NCBI GenBank assembly: GCA_046352935.1
Contig: JAXMGR010000004.1
Location: 124,001 to 188,000, forward strand
Direction: 5' to 3'
Source of the DNA: CAYWMY01 sp046352935
GTDB lineage: Bacteria > Pseudomonadota > Gammaproteobacteria > Steroidobacterales > Steroidobacteraceae
Length of the DNA stretch: 64,000 nucleotides
The notes under the pieces are model-generated. The model searched no databases. It was not told the DNA's origin and worked only from the letters and a program-made list of their open reading frames with translations. Shown here piece after piece: positions 8,533-16,067 of this stretch. Each line of letters starts with the position of its first letter. Within the stretch, counting starts at the first letter, position 1. Made by a program: the position numbers and the translations under genes.

Positions 8533-9816
8533 ATGAAACGGCTCGTAGTTTCATTGAGGGTTTGCTGTTCAGCAGCGTTGCTGGCGTCCGGTCTTATCGA
8601 TCTCGGTGGCGCGAGCTTTGCTGGGGAGTCGCTGTCGATCCAGCGGCCGTCCGTGATGCCCAACTGCAGGCAGCTCGACAAGCTGTTGGGTGGGCGGCTC
8701 TTGGCTTTCGGACGAGTTGATGACGTTGTCGCCCATGATGGCTTCATCCGCGTTTTGGGCCAAGAGTTCTCGTTGCTCTCGTCTAATGCTGCTAGCCGCA
8801 CTTTGGGGGCAGTCGCGCAAGGAGATTTGGTCGCGGTTGTCGGAGATGTTGTTCCGTCCGGTGGCACGATTGTCGAGTCGGTCGTCGTCATTCCCACTGT
8901 ATATGTGCCGGGTGCGACCCCAGTGTTTCTTCGTGCGAGAGTTGATTCGGTGTCGAGCAGTGTTGGTGTGATACGTGCTGGGGCAGCAACCATCGATATC
9001 AGTTCTGACTCTGGTTCAAGCGCTGCAGCTGAAGTTGGATTCATTCGAGTATTTTCCGGCACTCAACCGGTGATTGGTGGTGTGGTGCTCGCAGGCGCGA
9101 TTACGTCTGACGGAAATTCCGCCCATGGGGGGGCAACAGTCGGGTTAGGCGCATCGGTGGGCACTGGTCGTGCGATCACGCAGGCCTCGGTGGGCACTGG
9201 TCGTGCGATCACGCAGGCCTCGGTGGGCACTGGTCGTGCGATCACGCAGGCCTCGGTGGGCACTGGTCGTGCGATCACGCAGGCCTCGGTGGGCACTGGT
9301 CGTGCGATCACGCAGGCCTCGGTGGGCACTGGTCGTGCGATCACGCAGGCCTCGGTGGGCACTGGTCGTGCGATCACGCAGGCCTCGGTGGGCACTGGTC
9401 GTGCGATCACGCAGGCCTCGGTGGGCACTGGTCGTGCGATCACGCAGGCCTCGGTGGGCACTGGTCGTGCGATCACGCAGGCCTCGGTGGGCACTGGTCG
9501 TGCGATCACGCAGGCCTCGGTGGGCACTGGTCGTGCGATCACGCAGGCCTCGGTGGGCACTGGTCGTGCGATCACGCAGGCCTCGGTGGGCACTGGTCGT
9601 GCGATCACGCAGGCCTCGGTGGGCACTGGTCGTGCGATCACGCAGGCCTCGGTGGGCACTGGTCGTGCGATCACGCAGGCCTCGGTGGGCACTGGTCGTG
9701 CGATCACGCAGGCCTCGGTGGGCACCGGTCGTGCGATCACGCAGGCCTCGGTGGGCACTGGTCGTGCGATCACGCAGGCCTCGGTGGGCACTGGTAAAGC
9801 AGGTTCCCGCGGTTAG
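8533..9816 (+). CDS. Exported protein with DUF5666/OB-like N-terminus and 11-residue tandem repeats
   Basis: 427 residues. An N-terminal signal peptide (hydrophobic residues about 9-30, probable cleavage after SFA) is followed by about 170 residues of small beta-rich units: GRLLAFGRVDDVVAHDGFIRVLG...VAQGDLVAVVGDV...TIVESVVVIPTVYV, then a second similar unit RARVDSVSSSVGVIRAG. These resemble DUF5666/OB-type domains (inference). From residue 208 to the end come 19 copies of SVGTGRAITQA plus a partial twentieth, then KAGSRG. The Gly-x-Gly...Gln spacing and 11-residue period resemble half of a curlin repeat, so a beta-solenoid or amyloid-like surface fibre is possible but unproven. The ATG follows a strong ribosome site (AGGGGTGAAGGG). 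It lies 64 bp behind a DUF6502 gene. No function can be assigned. Confidence 0.72.
   Translation: MKRLVVSLRVCCSAALLASGLIDLGGASFAGESLSIQRPSVMPNCRQLDKLLGGRLLAFGRVDDVVAHDGFIRVLGQEFSLLSSNAASRTLGAVAQGDLVAVVGDVVPSGGTIVESVVVIPTVYVPGATPVFLRARVDSVSSSVGVIRAGAATIDISSDSGSSAAAEVGFIRVFSGTQPVIGGVVLAGAITSDGNSAHGGATVGLGASVGTGRAITQASVGTGRAITQASVGTGRAITQASVGTGRAITQASVGTGRAITQASVGTGRAITQASVGTGRAITQASVGTGRAITQASVGTGRAITQASVGTGRAITQASVGTGRAITQASVGTGRAITQASVGTGRAITQASVGTGRAITQASVGTGRAITQASVGTGRAITQASVGTGRAITQASVGTGRAITQASVGTGRAITQASVGTGKAGSRG
9154..9795 (+). repeat. 33-bp in-frame tandem repeat, 19 full copies plus 15 bp
   Basis: The array starts at 9154 with period exactly 33. Full copies run to 9780 and a partial copy (15 bp) to 9795, where the coding sequence diverges. 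All copies are identical except copy 18 (starting 9715), which has one silent change, GGCACC for GGCACT, at about 9721-9726. Each unit contains a small dyad, CGTG-CGAT-CACG. Because 33 is a multiple of three, copy number changes keep the protein in frame. Near-perfect identity including third codon positions indicates recent expansion or homogenisation, and copy number in an assembly is likely to be unreliable. Confidence 0.98.
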
Positions 9817-10388
9817 CCGTCCCTTGGCGGTGCTGTCGCGCGTGGTGGCCATGCCTTTTGATGGGTGAGTCACCATTTCCCAGCACCATCTCTTCTCTCG
9901 ATGTATGCGTTGGCGGAGCGTAGTCACTTTACGTCGCGACGGGCCTATGTTGCCCGCAACTTTCGCTGCGGTGTTTGCGACTTTCTGGCCTGTTCATCGA
10001 GATTCTCGCTGGTGAAATGCAGCGGTGCGGGCGGGATTGCCGTTCGTCGGTAGACGAATCTACGGCTGACCGGGCCGGGCACCGCGAGCCGTACGCATCC
10101 GCAGGGATCGGTCTAGCCGGCTGATTCCCGGAGGTTGTGTCGGGCGGGGTGCTGCGTCGCGGACAGCGCGGATCAGCCTGGGTCGGCGGATTCCCATAGT
10201 GCCGGGCGACTCTCGTGCACATGAACGGCAGGGGGTTGTCATGACCCTATGGGGTGGCGCTTCCGCCCGATTCCAGGTCTCTGAAGCCTGTCGGGCGAGG
10301 CGGCCCCGACGCTGCAGCAGTGCTGCCAGCGTCTGCGCGGGGTGGGAACGCGCCGGCACCTCTTGGGCAGGATGCCGGCGCGGCTTTG
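9817..10388. other. 572-bp stretch without a supported gene
   Basis: Between the end of the repeat protein and the convergent ppiC-like gene. All open frames here are short and show no recognisable protein family, signal peptide or good ribosome site. There is no clear terminator with a T-tract, no tRNA-like fold and no repeat. Composition rises from mixed to strongly GC-rich across the stretch, so it may hold the right-hand edge of the acquired island. Confidence 0.5.
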
Positions 10389-11240
10389 TCACATCTTGCG
10401 CTCGATCTTCATGCTCTTGGCGAGCCCGTCCAGGTAGGTCTCGAGCTGCTTCTGCTGCACCATGCGCTTCACCTGCTCGCGCACTTGGTCGAGCGGTGGC
10501 GGCGCCAGGGGGCGCGTGTCCTCGAGCCGGATGACGTGCCAGCCGAAGTTGGACTTGACCGGCTCGCGGGTGAACTCGCCTTTCTTCAGCGCGACCAGTG
10601 CCGCGGCAAACGGCTTGACCATGCGTTCCGCAGGGAACCAGCCGAGATCGCCGCCCTGCTGCTTGGAGCCGCCGTCCATGGACACCTGCCTGGCGATGTC
10701 GGCGATGTTCGCGCCCTTGCCGAGCGCGCCGATGATGTTGCGGGCCTCCGCTTCGCTGGCGACCAGCACGTGGCGTGCGTGGTATTCGACCTTGGGCATG
10801 TCCGCGATCGCGCTGTCGTATTCGGTACGCAGCTCGGCATCGGTGGGCTCCTTGCCCGCGAGGAAGGCGGAATTCACCTGGTCGGCCAGCAGCGTCGCGG
10901 CCGAGACGTCGAGGCGCGCGGCGATCTCAGGCTTTGCGTCGAAGCCTTCCTTCTCGGCCTGGGCGCGTGCGACGTAGACCCGGATGAGCTCGTCGAGCGC
11001 GCGCCGGCGAACCTCGGGCGGGAGTTCGGCCGCCTTGTGTCCCTGCGTCTGGGCAGCGATGAAAAGATCCAGGATCTCGGCCGTGATGGCGTGGCCCTCG
11101 ACGATCGCGACCGGCGGCGAGGTGCTCGCGGCATGCGGGCGCGACGGCTTCGGCAGCGCGTCTTCGACACTCTGGACGCACCCGGTCAACAGGGCGGCGA
11201 CACCAAGGCCGGTCAGCAGGAATCGAGTCGACATCGTCAT
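10389..11240 (-). CDS. Parvulin-type peptidyl-prolyl isomerase lipoprotein
   Basis: 283 residues. A lipoprotein signal peptide ends in LLTGC (lipidated Cys21), so the protein is membrane anchored on the periplasmic side. An N-terminal SurA/PrsA-like helical region (about 40-130) precedes a parvulin domain (about 150-245) with VEYHARHVLVASEAEA, GGDLGWF and NFGWHVIRLED, the standard PpiC signatures. It probably helps fold exported proteins. Two ATGs are possible, at 11240 and 11234; GGAGAG just upstream favours 11240. It is the last gene of a minus-strand run starting with yciB, 37 bp after bolA. Confidence 0.88.
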   Translation of the reverse strand: MTMSTRFLLTGLGVAALLTGCVQSVEDALPKPSRPHAASTSPPVAIVEGHAITAEILDLFIAAQTQGHKAAELPPEVRRRALDELIRVYVARAQAEKEGFDAKPEIAARLDVSAATLLADQVNSAFLAGKEPTDAELRTEYDSAIADMPKVEYHARHVLVASEAEARNIIGALGKGANIADIARQVSMDGGSKQQGGDLGWFPAERMVKPFAAALVALKKGEFTREPVKSNFGWHVIRLEDTRPLAPPPLDQVREQVKRMVQQKQLETYLDGLAKSMKIERKM

Positions 11241-11277
11241 CTGAACTCTCCTACGGGGAGTAGTGGTTTCCGGTGAA

Positions 11278-11571
11278 TCAGGTGGAGTGCGGTCCTCGGA
11301 CGGACTCGGCGGGCGTCAACGCGTCGATGCCGAGCGCGTGGACTTCGCCGTGCATCAACGAACCGAGCGCGGCGTAGATCATCTGGTGACGCTGCACCCG
11401 GCTGCGTCCCGCGAACCGTCCCGACACGATGTGCACGTGGTAGTGGCCGGCGCCGCCGCGCGCACCTTCGTGGCCGATGTGCAGGTGGCTGTCGTCGCGG
11501 ATGTCGATCGACTCGGGCGCCAGCGCGTCCGCGAGCAGCCGCCGCATGCGTTCGATGCGCTCCGCGTTCAT
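11278..11571 (-). CDS. BolA family protein
   Basis: 97 residues matching the BolA fold: an N-terminal helix (RIERMRRLLADAL), DDSHLHIGHEGARGGAGHYHVHIVS and the FAGRSRVQRHQMIYAALGSLM segment, with the invariant histidine near the C-terminal helix. BolA proteins work with monothiol glutaredoxins in iron-sulfur cluster and redox control and can bind DNA. Its ATG overlaps the stop of the upstream YciI gene by an ATGA, showing translational coupling within the yciB-yciI-bolA-ppiC operon. BolA and IbaG subtypes cannot be told apart with certainty by eye. Confidence 0.9.
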   Translation of the reverse strand: MNAERIERMRRLLADALAPESIDIRDDSHLHIGHEGARGGAGHYHVHIVSGRFAGRSRVQRHQMIYAALGSLMHGEVHALGIDALTPAESVRGPHST

Positions 11572-11867
11572 GGTGCGACCTGCACGAACGGACGGACGTC
11601 GATTCCGCTGAACACGCCCCCGGTCACATAGGGATCGCCCGCCGCGAACTCGCGCGCCGCTTCGAGCGAGTCGAACTCGGCGACGACGAGGGAACCCGAG
11701 AAGCCCGCAGGGCCCGGATCCGCCGAATCGACGGCTGGCATGGGGCCGGCGAGGACGAGTCGGCCCTCGTCGGCGAGCCTGCGGATGCGCGCGAAATGGG
11801 CCGGGCGGGCCAGCCTGCGGCGCTCGAGCGCGTCCGGCGCCTCGCGGCCGATGATCGCGTACAGCAT
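11568..11867 (-). CDS. yciI: YciI family protein
   Basis: 99 residues of the YciI-like dimeric ferredoxin-like fold: MLYAIIGREAPDALERRR, RPAHFARIRRLADEGRLVLAGPMP and VVAEFDSLEAAREFAAGDPYV are the family landmarks, including the active-site-like His and Asp. Biochemical role is uncertain. It is coupled on both sides: its ATG shares a base with the yciB stop (TGATG) and its stop overlaps the bolA start (ATGA). The yciB-yciI pairing is conserved in Gammaproteobacteria. Confidence 0.9.
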   Translation of the reverse strand: MLYAIIGREAPDALERRRLARPAHFARIRRLADEGRLVLAGPMPAVDSADPGPAGFSGSLVVAEFDSLEAAREFAAGDPYVTGGVFSGIDVRPFVQVAP

Positions 11868-12427
11868 CAGGCGTCTCCCGTGGTGGAGGTGCGCGACCGC
11901 GCGGTGATCCACAGGCTCTGCAGCACGATGAAGACGAAGGTCAGTCCCAGCATGCCGAAGAGCTTGAAGTTCACCCAGGTCGCTTCGTCGAACAGGCGGA
12001 ACACGACCAGGTTCGCTGCACCCATCACGGCGAAGAAGGCGACCCACATGAGGTTCAGCGCCCGCCATGACGTTGCGCCCAGCGTGATCTGCGCGTCGGT
12101 CGCTTCCATGAGCCGCTGGATCAGGGGGCGACCGCCGAAGGCGCGCCACTGGCTCGCGAGGAACGCGAGCGCGAGCAGCCAGTCGAGAACGGTCGGCTTC
12201 CACATGATGAACTGCTTGTCGCGCACGGCCAGCGTGATGCCGCCGAACACCAGCACCAGAGTGGCCGACAGGAGCAGCATGGGGCTCAGCTGCCGCCGCA
12301 CGATCCACGTGATCACGACCTGCAGGATCACCGCCACGATGATGACGCCCGTGGCGACGTAGATGTCGGCGAGCTTGTAGGCCGCGAAGAACGCGATCAC
12401 CGGAAGGAAGTCCAGCAGCAGCTGCAT
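11867..12427 (-). CDS. yciB: Inner membrane septation protein YciB (IspZ)
   Basis: 186 residues with about five hydrophobic segments. The N-terminal LLLDFLPVIAFFAAYKLADIYVAT and the later FGGITLAVRDKQFIMWKPTVLDWLLALAFL and NLMWVAFFAVMGAANLVV are hallmark IspZ/YciB sequences. The family affects cell-envelope integrity and septation in the inner membrane; mechanism is unclear. The ATG at 12427 is chosen because homology begins there; the longer frame to 12562 overlaps the divergent yciO leader and is not protein-like. First gene of the minus-strand yciB-yciI-bolA-ppiC operon. Confidence 0.93.
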   Translation of the reverse strand: MQLLLDFLPVIAFFAAYKLADIYVATGVIIVAVILQVVITWIVRRQLSPMLLLSATLVLVFGGITLAVRDKQFIMWKPTVLDWLLALAFLASQWRAFGGRPLIQRLMEATDAQITLGATSWRALNLMWVAFFAVMGAANLVVFRLFDEATWVNFKLFGMLGLTFVFIVLQSLWITARSRTSTTGDA

Positions 12428-12525
12428 CGGAAGACCATAGGGCGGGGCGGGTTGCAGGGCGCGGTATGATACCCGATCCCTGCAACCGGCACGGCGCGCC
12501 GTTCGGGTGCGGATACGGAGCCGGA

Positions 12526-13146
12526 ATGAGCCAGTTGTTCGAGCTGCACCCGCGCAATCCACAGTTGCGCCTCATCCGCCGCGCAGTGGAAATCCTGCGC
12601 GAGGGCGGCCTCATCGTGTACCCGACCGACTCGTGCTATGCGCTCGGCTGCCACATCGGCGACAAGGCGGCGATGGAACGCATCCAGCGCGTCCGCCGGA
12701 CCGACAAGAGCCATCACTTCACGCTGGTCTGCCGTGATCTCTCGGAGATCGCCCGCTACGCGCGTGTCGAGAACTGGCAGTACCGGCTGTTGAAGGCACA
12801 CACCCCGGGGCCCTACACCTTCATCCTGGAGGCAACCCGCGAGGTCCCGCGGCGTCTCATGAATCCCAAGCGCCGCACCATCGGCCTGCGAGTGCCCGAG
12901 CACCCGGTCGTGCAGCTGCTGCTCGCGGAGCTGGGTGAGCCGATCATGAGTTCGACCCTGCTGTTGCCGGGCGACGACTCGCCGCTCACGGACGCGCGCG
13001 AGATCCGCGAGCGCCTGCAGCACGACGTCGATGCGGTCCTGGATGCCGGCAGCTGCGGCATCGAACCGACCACGGTGGTCGATCTCGCCGGCGACGGCGT
13101 GTTCCTCGTGCGGCGGGGACGTGGCGACGCGTCGGCATTCGTCTGA
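12526..13146 (+). CDS. yciO: YciO/Sua5/YrdC-family protein
   Basis: 206 residues carrying the YrdC domain: GGLIVYPTDSCYALGC at residues about 26-42, RIQRVRRTDKSHHFTLVCRDLSEIA, TPGPYTFILEATREVPRR and MNPKRRTIGLRVPEHPV. These bind ATP and threonylcarbamoyl-AMP in Sua5/TsaC. The short length without a C-terminal Sua5 domain and the MNPKRRTIG wording fit the YciO branch rather than TsaC; the tRNA t6A role is therefore uncertain. The ATG at 12526 has GGAGCCGGA upstream. Divergent from yciB, with a 98-bp shared upstream region. Confidence 0.88.
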   Translation: MSQLFELHPRNPQLRLIRRAVEILREGGLIVYPTDSCYALGCHIGDKAAMERIQRVRRTDKSHHFTLVCRDLSEIARYARVENWQYRLLKAHTPGPYTFILEATREVPRRLMNPKRRTIGLRVPEHPVVQLLLAELGEPIMSSTLLLPGDDSPLTDAREIRERLQHDVDAVLDAGSCGIEPTTVVDLAGDGVFLVRRGRGDASAFV

Positions 13147-13155
13147 ACCCCTGCG

Positions 13156-13161
13156 TATAAT
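13156..13161 (+). promoter_or_regulatory. Possible -10 element of the M50 protease-trpS-scpAB operon
   Basis: A perfect TATAAT stands out in the GC-rich gap after yciO, preceded by TGCG. No convincing -35 hexamer is found 16-18 bases upstream, so a start about 75 bases before the protease gene is a suggestion only. Confidence 0.35.
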
Positions 13162-13239
13162 CCCGCGCACCCGGCGGGCACGGTACCTGGCAGTCCAGGA
13201 ATCCGGGCCGTCACTGTTTTCCTTCCAGGAAAGACGCGT

Positions 13240-13902
13240 TTGTTCATGGACTTGCAGAGTTTTCTTCTGGCCGTTTCGGTCGGGGCCATTCCGCTCGTGT
13301 TCGCGATCACGGTGCACGAGGTCGCCCACGGCTGGGTGGCGCGGCGGTACGGCGACCGCACGGCCGAGGCGGCCGGCCGGCTCACGCTGAACCCGATCAA
13401 GCACATCGATCCGATCGGCACGCTGCTTCTGCCGGCCATGCAGTTGCTGTTTTTCGGCCGTGTCCTGTTCGGCTGGGCCCGGCCCGTGCCGGTGAACGAA
13501 CGCTACCTGCGCAATCCGCGGCGCGACATGGTGAAGGTCGCCATTGCCGGGCCGGCCGCGAACGTCCTCATGGCGTTGATCTGGGCCGCAGTGTTCGCGG
13601 TCGTGTCCAGGCTCGGATCCGTCGGCGGACCGTCGGACTGGGGTCTGCAGATGGCGCTGACCGGAGTGATGTTCAACATCATGCTGGCGGCGTTCAATCT
13701 GCTGCCGGTGCTGCCGCTCGACGGTGGGCGGGTGCTCGTCAATTCACTGCCTCAGGGGAGTGTCACCCGCTTCCTCGAGCGTCTCGAGCCCTGGGGACTG
13801 CTGATCGTCGTGACGCTGCTGGTCACGGGCCTTGCCCAGGCATTCGTCGTACCGCTCGCGGAGGCCCTGAGTTCCGCGGTGTTCTCGTTGGTGGGGCTGT
13901 GA
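13240..13902 (+). CDS. Site-2 protease family (M50) integral membrane metallopeptidase
   Basis: About 220 residues with several membrane helices. The zinc-binding motif ITVHEVAHGW lies in the first helix (HExxH, residues about 28-33) and the third ligand motif NLLPVLPLDGGRV near residue 150, both diagnostic of the compact YwhC-like group of M50 proteases that lack PDZ domains. It probably cleaves peptides in the membrane; substrate unknown. Start: TTG at 13240 has AGGAAAG at good spacing, whereas ATG at 13246 is 12 bases from it; either is possible. trpS follows 13 bp downstream, and protease-trpS-scpA-scpB is a frequent proteobacterial neighbourhood. Confidence 0.88.
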   Translation: MFMDLQSFLLAVSVGAIPLVFAITVHEVAHGWVARRYGDRTAEAAGRLTLNPIKHIDPIGTLLLPAMQLLFFGRVLFGWARPVPVNERYLRNPRRDMVKVAIAGPAANVLMALIWAAVFAVVSRLGSVGGPSDWGLQMALTGVMFNIMLAAFNLLPVLPLDGGRVLVNSLPQGSVTRFLERLEPWGLLIVVTLLVTGLAQAFVVPLAEALSSAVFSLVGL

Positions 13903-13915
13903 CTGCGCTGCGGCG

Positions 13916-15145
13916 ATGGGGGATCGAGTGAACGCGACGACGGGTGGCACGGGTCGTGTGCTGTCGGGCATGCGCCCGACCGGGCAGCTGCATCTCGGCA
14001 ACTATCACGGCGCGCTGCGCAACTGGATAGACCTGCAGTACCAGTACGAGTGCTATTTCTTCATCGCCGACTGGCATGCGCTCACGACCGGCTACGAGGA
14101 CACGGACGGTCTGCCGGACAACGTCTCGCAGATGCTCATCGACTGGCTGGGCGCGGGCCTCAATCCCGGCGCCTGCACGCTGTTCATCCAGTCGCACGTG
14201 CCCGAGCACGCGGAGCTGCACCTGCTGCTGTCCATGATCACGCCGCTCGGCTGGCTCGAGCGCGTGCCCACCTACAAGGACCAGATGGAACAGCTGGGCG
14301 ACAAGGACCTCAGCACCTACGGTTTCCTGGGCTATCCGCTGCTGCAGAGCGCGGACATCCTGCTCTACCGCGCGAAGTACGTGCCCGTCGGCGAGGACCA
14401 GGTCGCGCACGTCGAGATCACGCGCGAGATCGCGCGCCGCTTCAACCACATCTACGGTCGCGAGCCCGACTTCGAGACGAAGGCGCAGAAGGCCGTCAAG
14501 CAGCTGGGCGGGCGCAACGCGACGCTGTACCAGGACCTGCGCAAGGCCTACCAGGAGCAGGGCGACGCCGAATCGCTCGCCAAGGCGCGTGCGCTGATCG
14601 AGGGCAATGCGCGGATCACGGTCGCCGACCGCGAACGCCTGCTCGGCTTCCTGGAGGGGACCGGTCGCACGATCCTCCCCGAGCCGCAGGTGCTGCTCAC
14701 CGCGACACCGAAGGTGCCGGGCCTCGACGGACGGAAGATGTCGAAGTCCTACGGCAACACCATTGGCCTGCGCGAGGATCCCGACAGCGTCGCGAAGAAG
14801 CTGAAGACGATGATGACCGATCCGGCACGCGTCCGCCGCACGGATGCAGGTGATCCGGCGAAGTGCCCCGTGTGGGACCTGCACCGGGTGTATTCGGACG
14901 AGCAGACCCAGCAGTGGGTGCAGCAGGGCTGTCGCTCGGCCGGCATCGGCTGCATCGAATGCAAGAAGCCGCTCATCGACAAGGTGGTCGCGGAGATCGC
15001 GACCATCCGCAACCGTGCGCAGGAGTACGAGCAGAGTCCCGAGCTGGTGCGCGGCATCCTCGAGGAAGGCTGCGAACGTGCGCGCGCCACGGCGCGCGAG
15101 ACCATGAACGACGTGCGCGAGGCAATGGGCCTCGAATACCGGTGA
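13916..15145 (+). CDS. trpS: Tryptophanyl-tRNA synthetase with four-cysteine iron-sulfur motif
   Basis: 409 residues; charges tRNA-Trp. Class I signatures are HLGNYHGA (HIGH-type, residues about 26-33) and KMSKS (about residue 277). ADILLYRAKYVPVGEDQVAHVE is typical TrpS. It is longer than the usual 330-350 because of an insert of about 65 residues between YGREPDF and LTATPKVPGLDG, as in pseudomonad-type enzymes. The C-terminal anticodon-binding part has Cys317, Cys339, Cys346 and Cys349, spaced C-x21-C-x6-C-x2-C, very close to the C-x22-C-x6-C-x2-C that binds a [4Fe-4S] cluster in Thermotoga TrpRS. The ATG is at 13916 (alternative GTG at 13928). scpA follows after 6 bp. Confidence 0.95.
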   Translation: MGDRVNATTGGTGRVLSGMRPTGQLHLGNYHGALRNWIDLQYQYECYFFIADWHALTTGYEDTDGLPDNVSQMLIDWLGAGLNPGACTLFIQSHVPEHAELHLLLSMITPLGWLERVPTYKDQMEQLGDKDLSTYGFLGYPLLQSADILLYRAKYVPVGEDQVAHVEITREIARRFNHIYGREPDFETKAQKAVKQLGGRNATLYQDLRKAYQEQGDAESLAKARALIEGNARITVADRERLLGFLEGTGRTILPEPQVLLTATPKVPGLDGRKMSKSYGNTIGLREDPDSVAKKLKTMMTDPARVRRTDAGDPAKCPVWDLHRVYSDEQTQQWVQQGCRSAGIGCIECKKPLIDKVVAEIATIRNRAQEYEQSPELVRGILEEGCERARATARETMNDVREAMGLEYR

Positions 15146-15151
15146 TGCGCA

Positions 15152-16063
15152 ATGACCAGCGCTGATACGCCGCCGACCGGTTCACCGGCGCAGGTTGCGC
15201 CGGAGCCCGCCGTCACGTCCCCCGTGCAGCAGGAGATGCCGTTCGCGATCGTCGAGGGCGAGCCGGTCACGGAGCTGCCGAAGGATCTCTACATCCCGCC
15301 ACAGGCGCTCGAGGTCATTCTCGAGGCCTTCGAGGGGCCGCTGGACCTGTTGCTGTACCTGATCCGCCGGCAGAACCTCGACATCCTCGACATCCCGATC
15401 GCCGAGATCACGCGGCAGTACGCCGAGTACATCCGCATGATGCAGGAGCTCGACCTCGAGCTCGCCGGCGAGTACCTGCTGATGGCGGCCATGCTCGCGG
15501 AGATCAAGTCGCGCATGCTGCTGCCACGGCCCAGGAGCGAGGACGGCCACGAGGAAGAGGACCCGCGCGCCGAACTGGTGCGGCGCCTGCAGGAGTACGA
15601 GCGTTTCAAGCGCGCTGCGGCGGACATGGACCGGCTGCCGCGGCTGGAGCGCGACGTGTTCCAGACCAGCGCCGAGTTCGCGGACCGCAAGGTCGTGAAG
15701 ATCCTGCCCGAGGTCACGCTGCAGGAGATGCTGCTGGCATTCAAGGACGTCGTGCAGCGTGCATCGATGTTCGCGCATCATCACATCCAGCGCGAGCGTC
15801 TGTCCGTCCGGCAGCGCATGTCCGACGTGCTCTCGCGGCTGGAGGGCGTCGAGTTCCTCGATTTCGTGCAGCTGTTCCGTCCCGAGGAGGGACGCATGGG
15901 CGTCACGGTCACGTTCATCGCGCTGCTCGAACTCTCGCGCGAGGGGCTGCTCGACATCGTGCAGGCTGCGCCCTACGCGCCCGTTCATGTGCGGCGCGGC
16001 GCAGGGCGCCCCGCGGGCGATGCGGCGCTGCCGCTCGAGATCAGTGCCGTTTCCGGAGAGTGA
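15152..16063 (+). CDS. scpA: Segregation and condensation protein ScpA (kleisin)
   Basis: 303 residues. After a Pro/Ala-rich leader of about 45 residues comes the kleisin N-terminal region FEGPLDLLLYLIRRQNLDILDIPIAEITRQY (about 65-95), the AGEYLLMAAMLAEIKSRMLLPRP helix, and a C-terminal winged-helix region ending in VTFIALLELSREGLL. ScpA bridges SMC heads together with ScpB. It lies 6 bp after trpS and 4 bp before scpB, so the genes are translationally linked. The SMC partner is encoded at the left end of this window. Confidence 0.94.
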   Translation: MTSADTPPTGSPAQVAPEPAVTSPVQQEMPFAIVEGEPVTELPKDLYIPPQALEVILEAFEGPLDLLLYLIRRQNLDILDIPIAEITRQYAEYIRMMQELDLELAGEYLLMAAMLAEIKSRMLLPRPRSEDGHEEEDPRAELVRRLQEYERFKRAAADMDRLPRLERDVFQTSAEFADRKVVKILPEVTLQEMLLAFKDVVQRASMFAHHHIQRERLSVRQRMSDVLSRLEGVEFLDFVQLFRPEEGRMGVTVTFIALLELSREGLLDIVQAAPYAPVHVRRGAGRPAGDAALPLEISAVSGE

Positions 16064-16067
16064 TGCG

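Noticed and set aside
9154..9795. CRISPR array
   Set aside because: The repeats are directly adjacent with no spacers, have a period of 33 in frame with a coding sequence, and no cas genes are present.
9817..10388. Short open frames of 60-110 codons on both strands
   Set aside because: No ribosome sites, no protein-like composition and mutual overlap; treated as non-coding.
15182..15988. 268-codon minus-strand frame opposite scpA, and similar frames opposite trpS, rpsA and galU
   Set aside because: All are antisense shadows caused by GC-ending codons.
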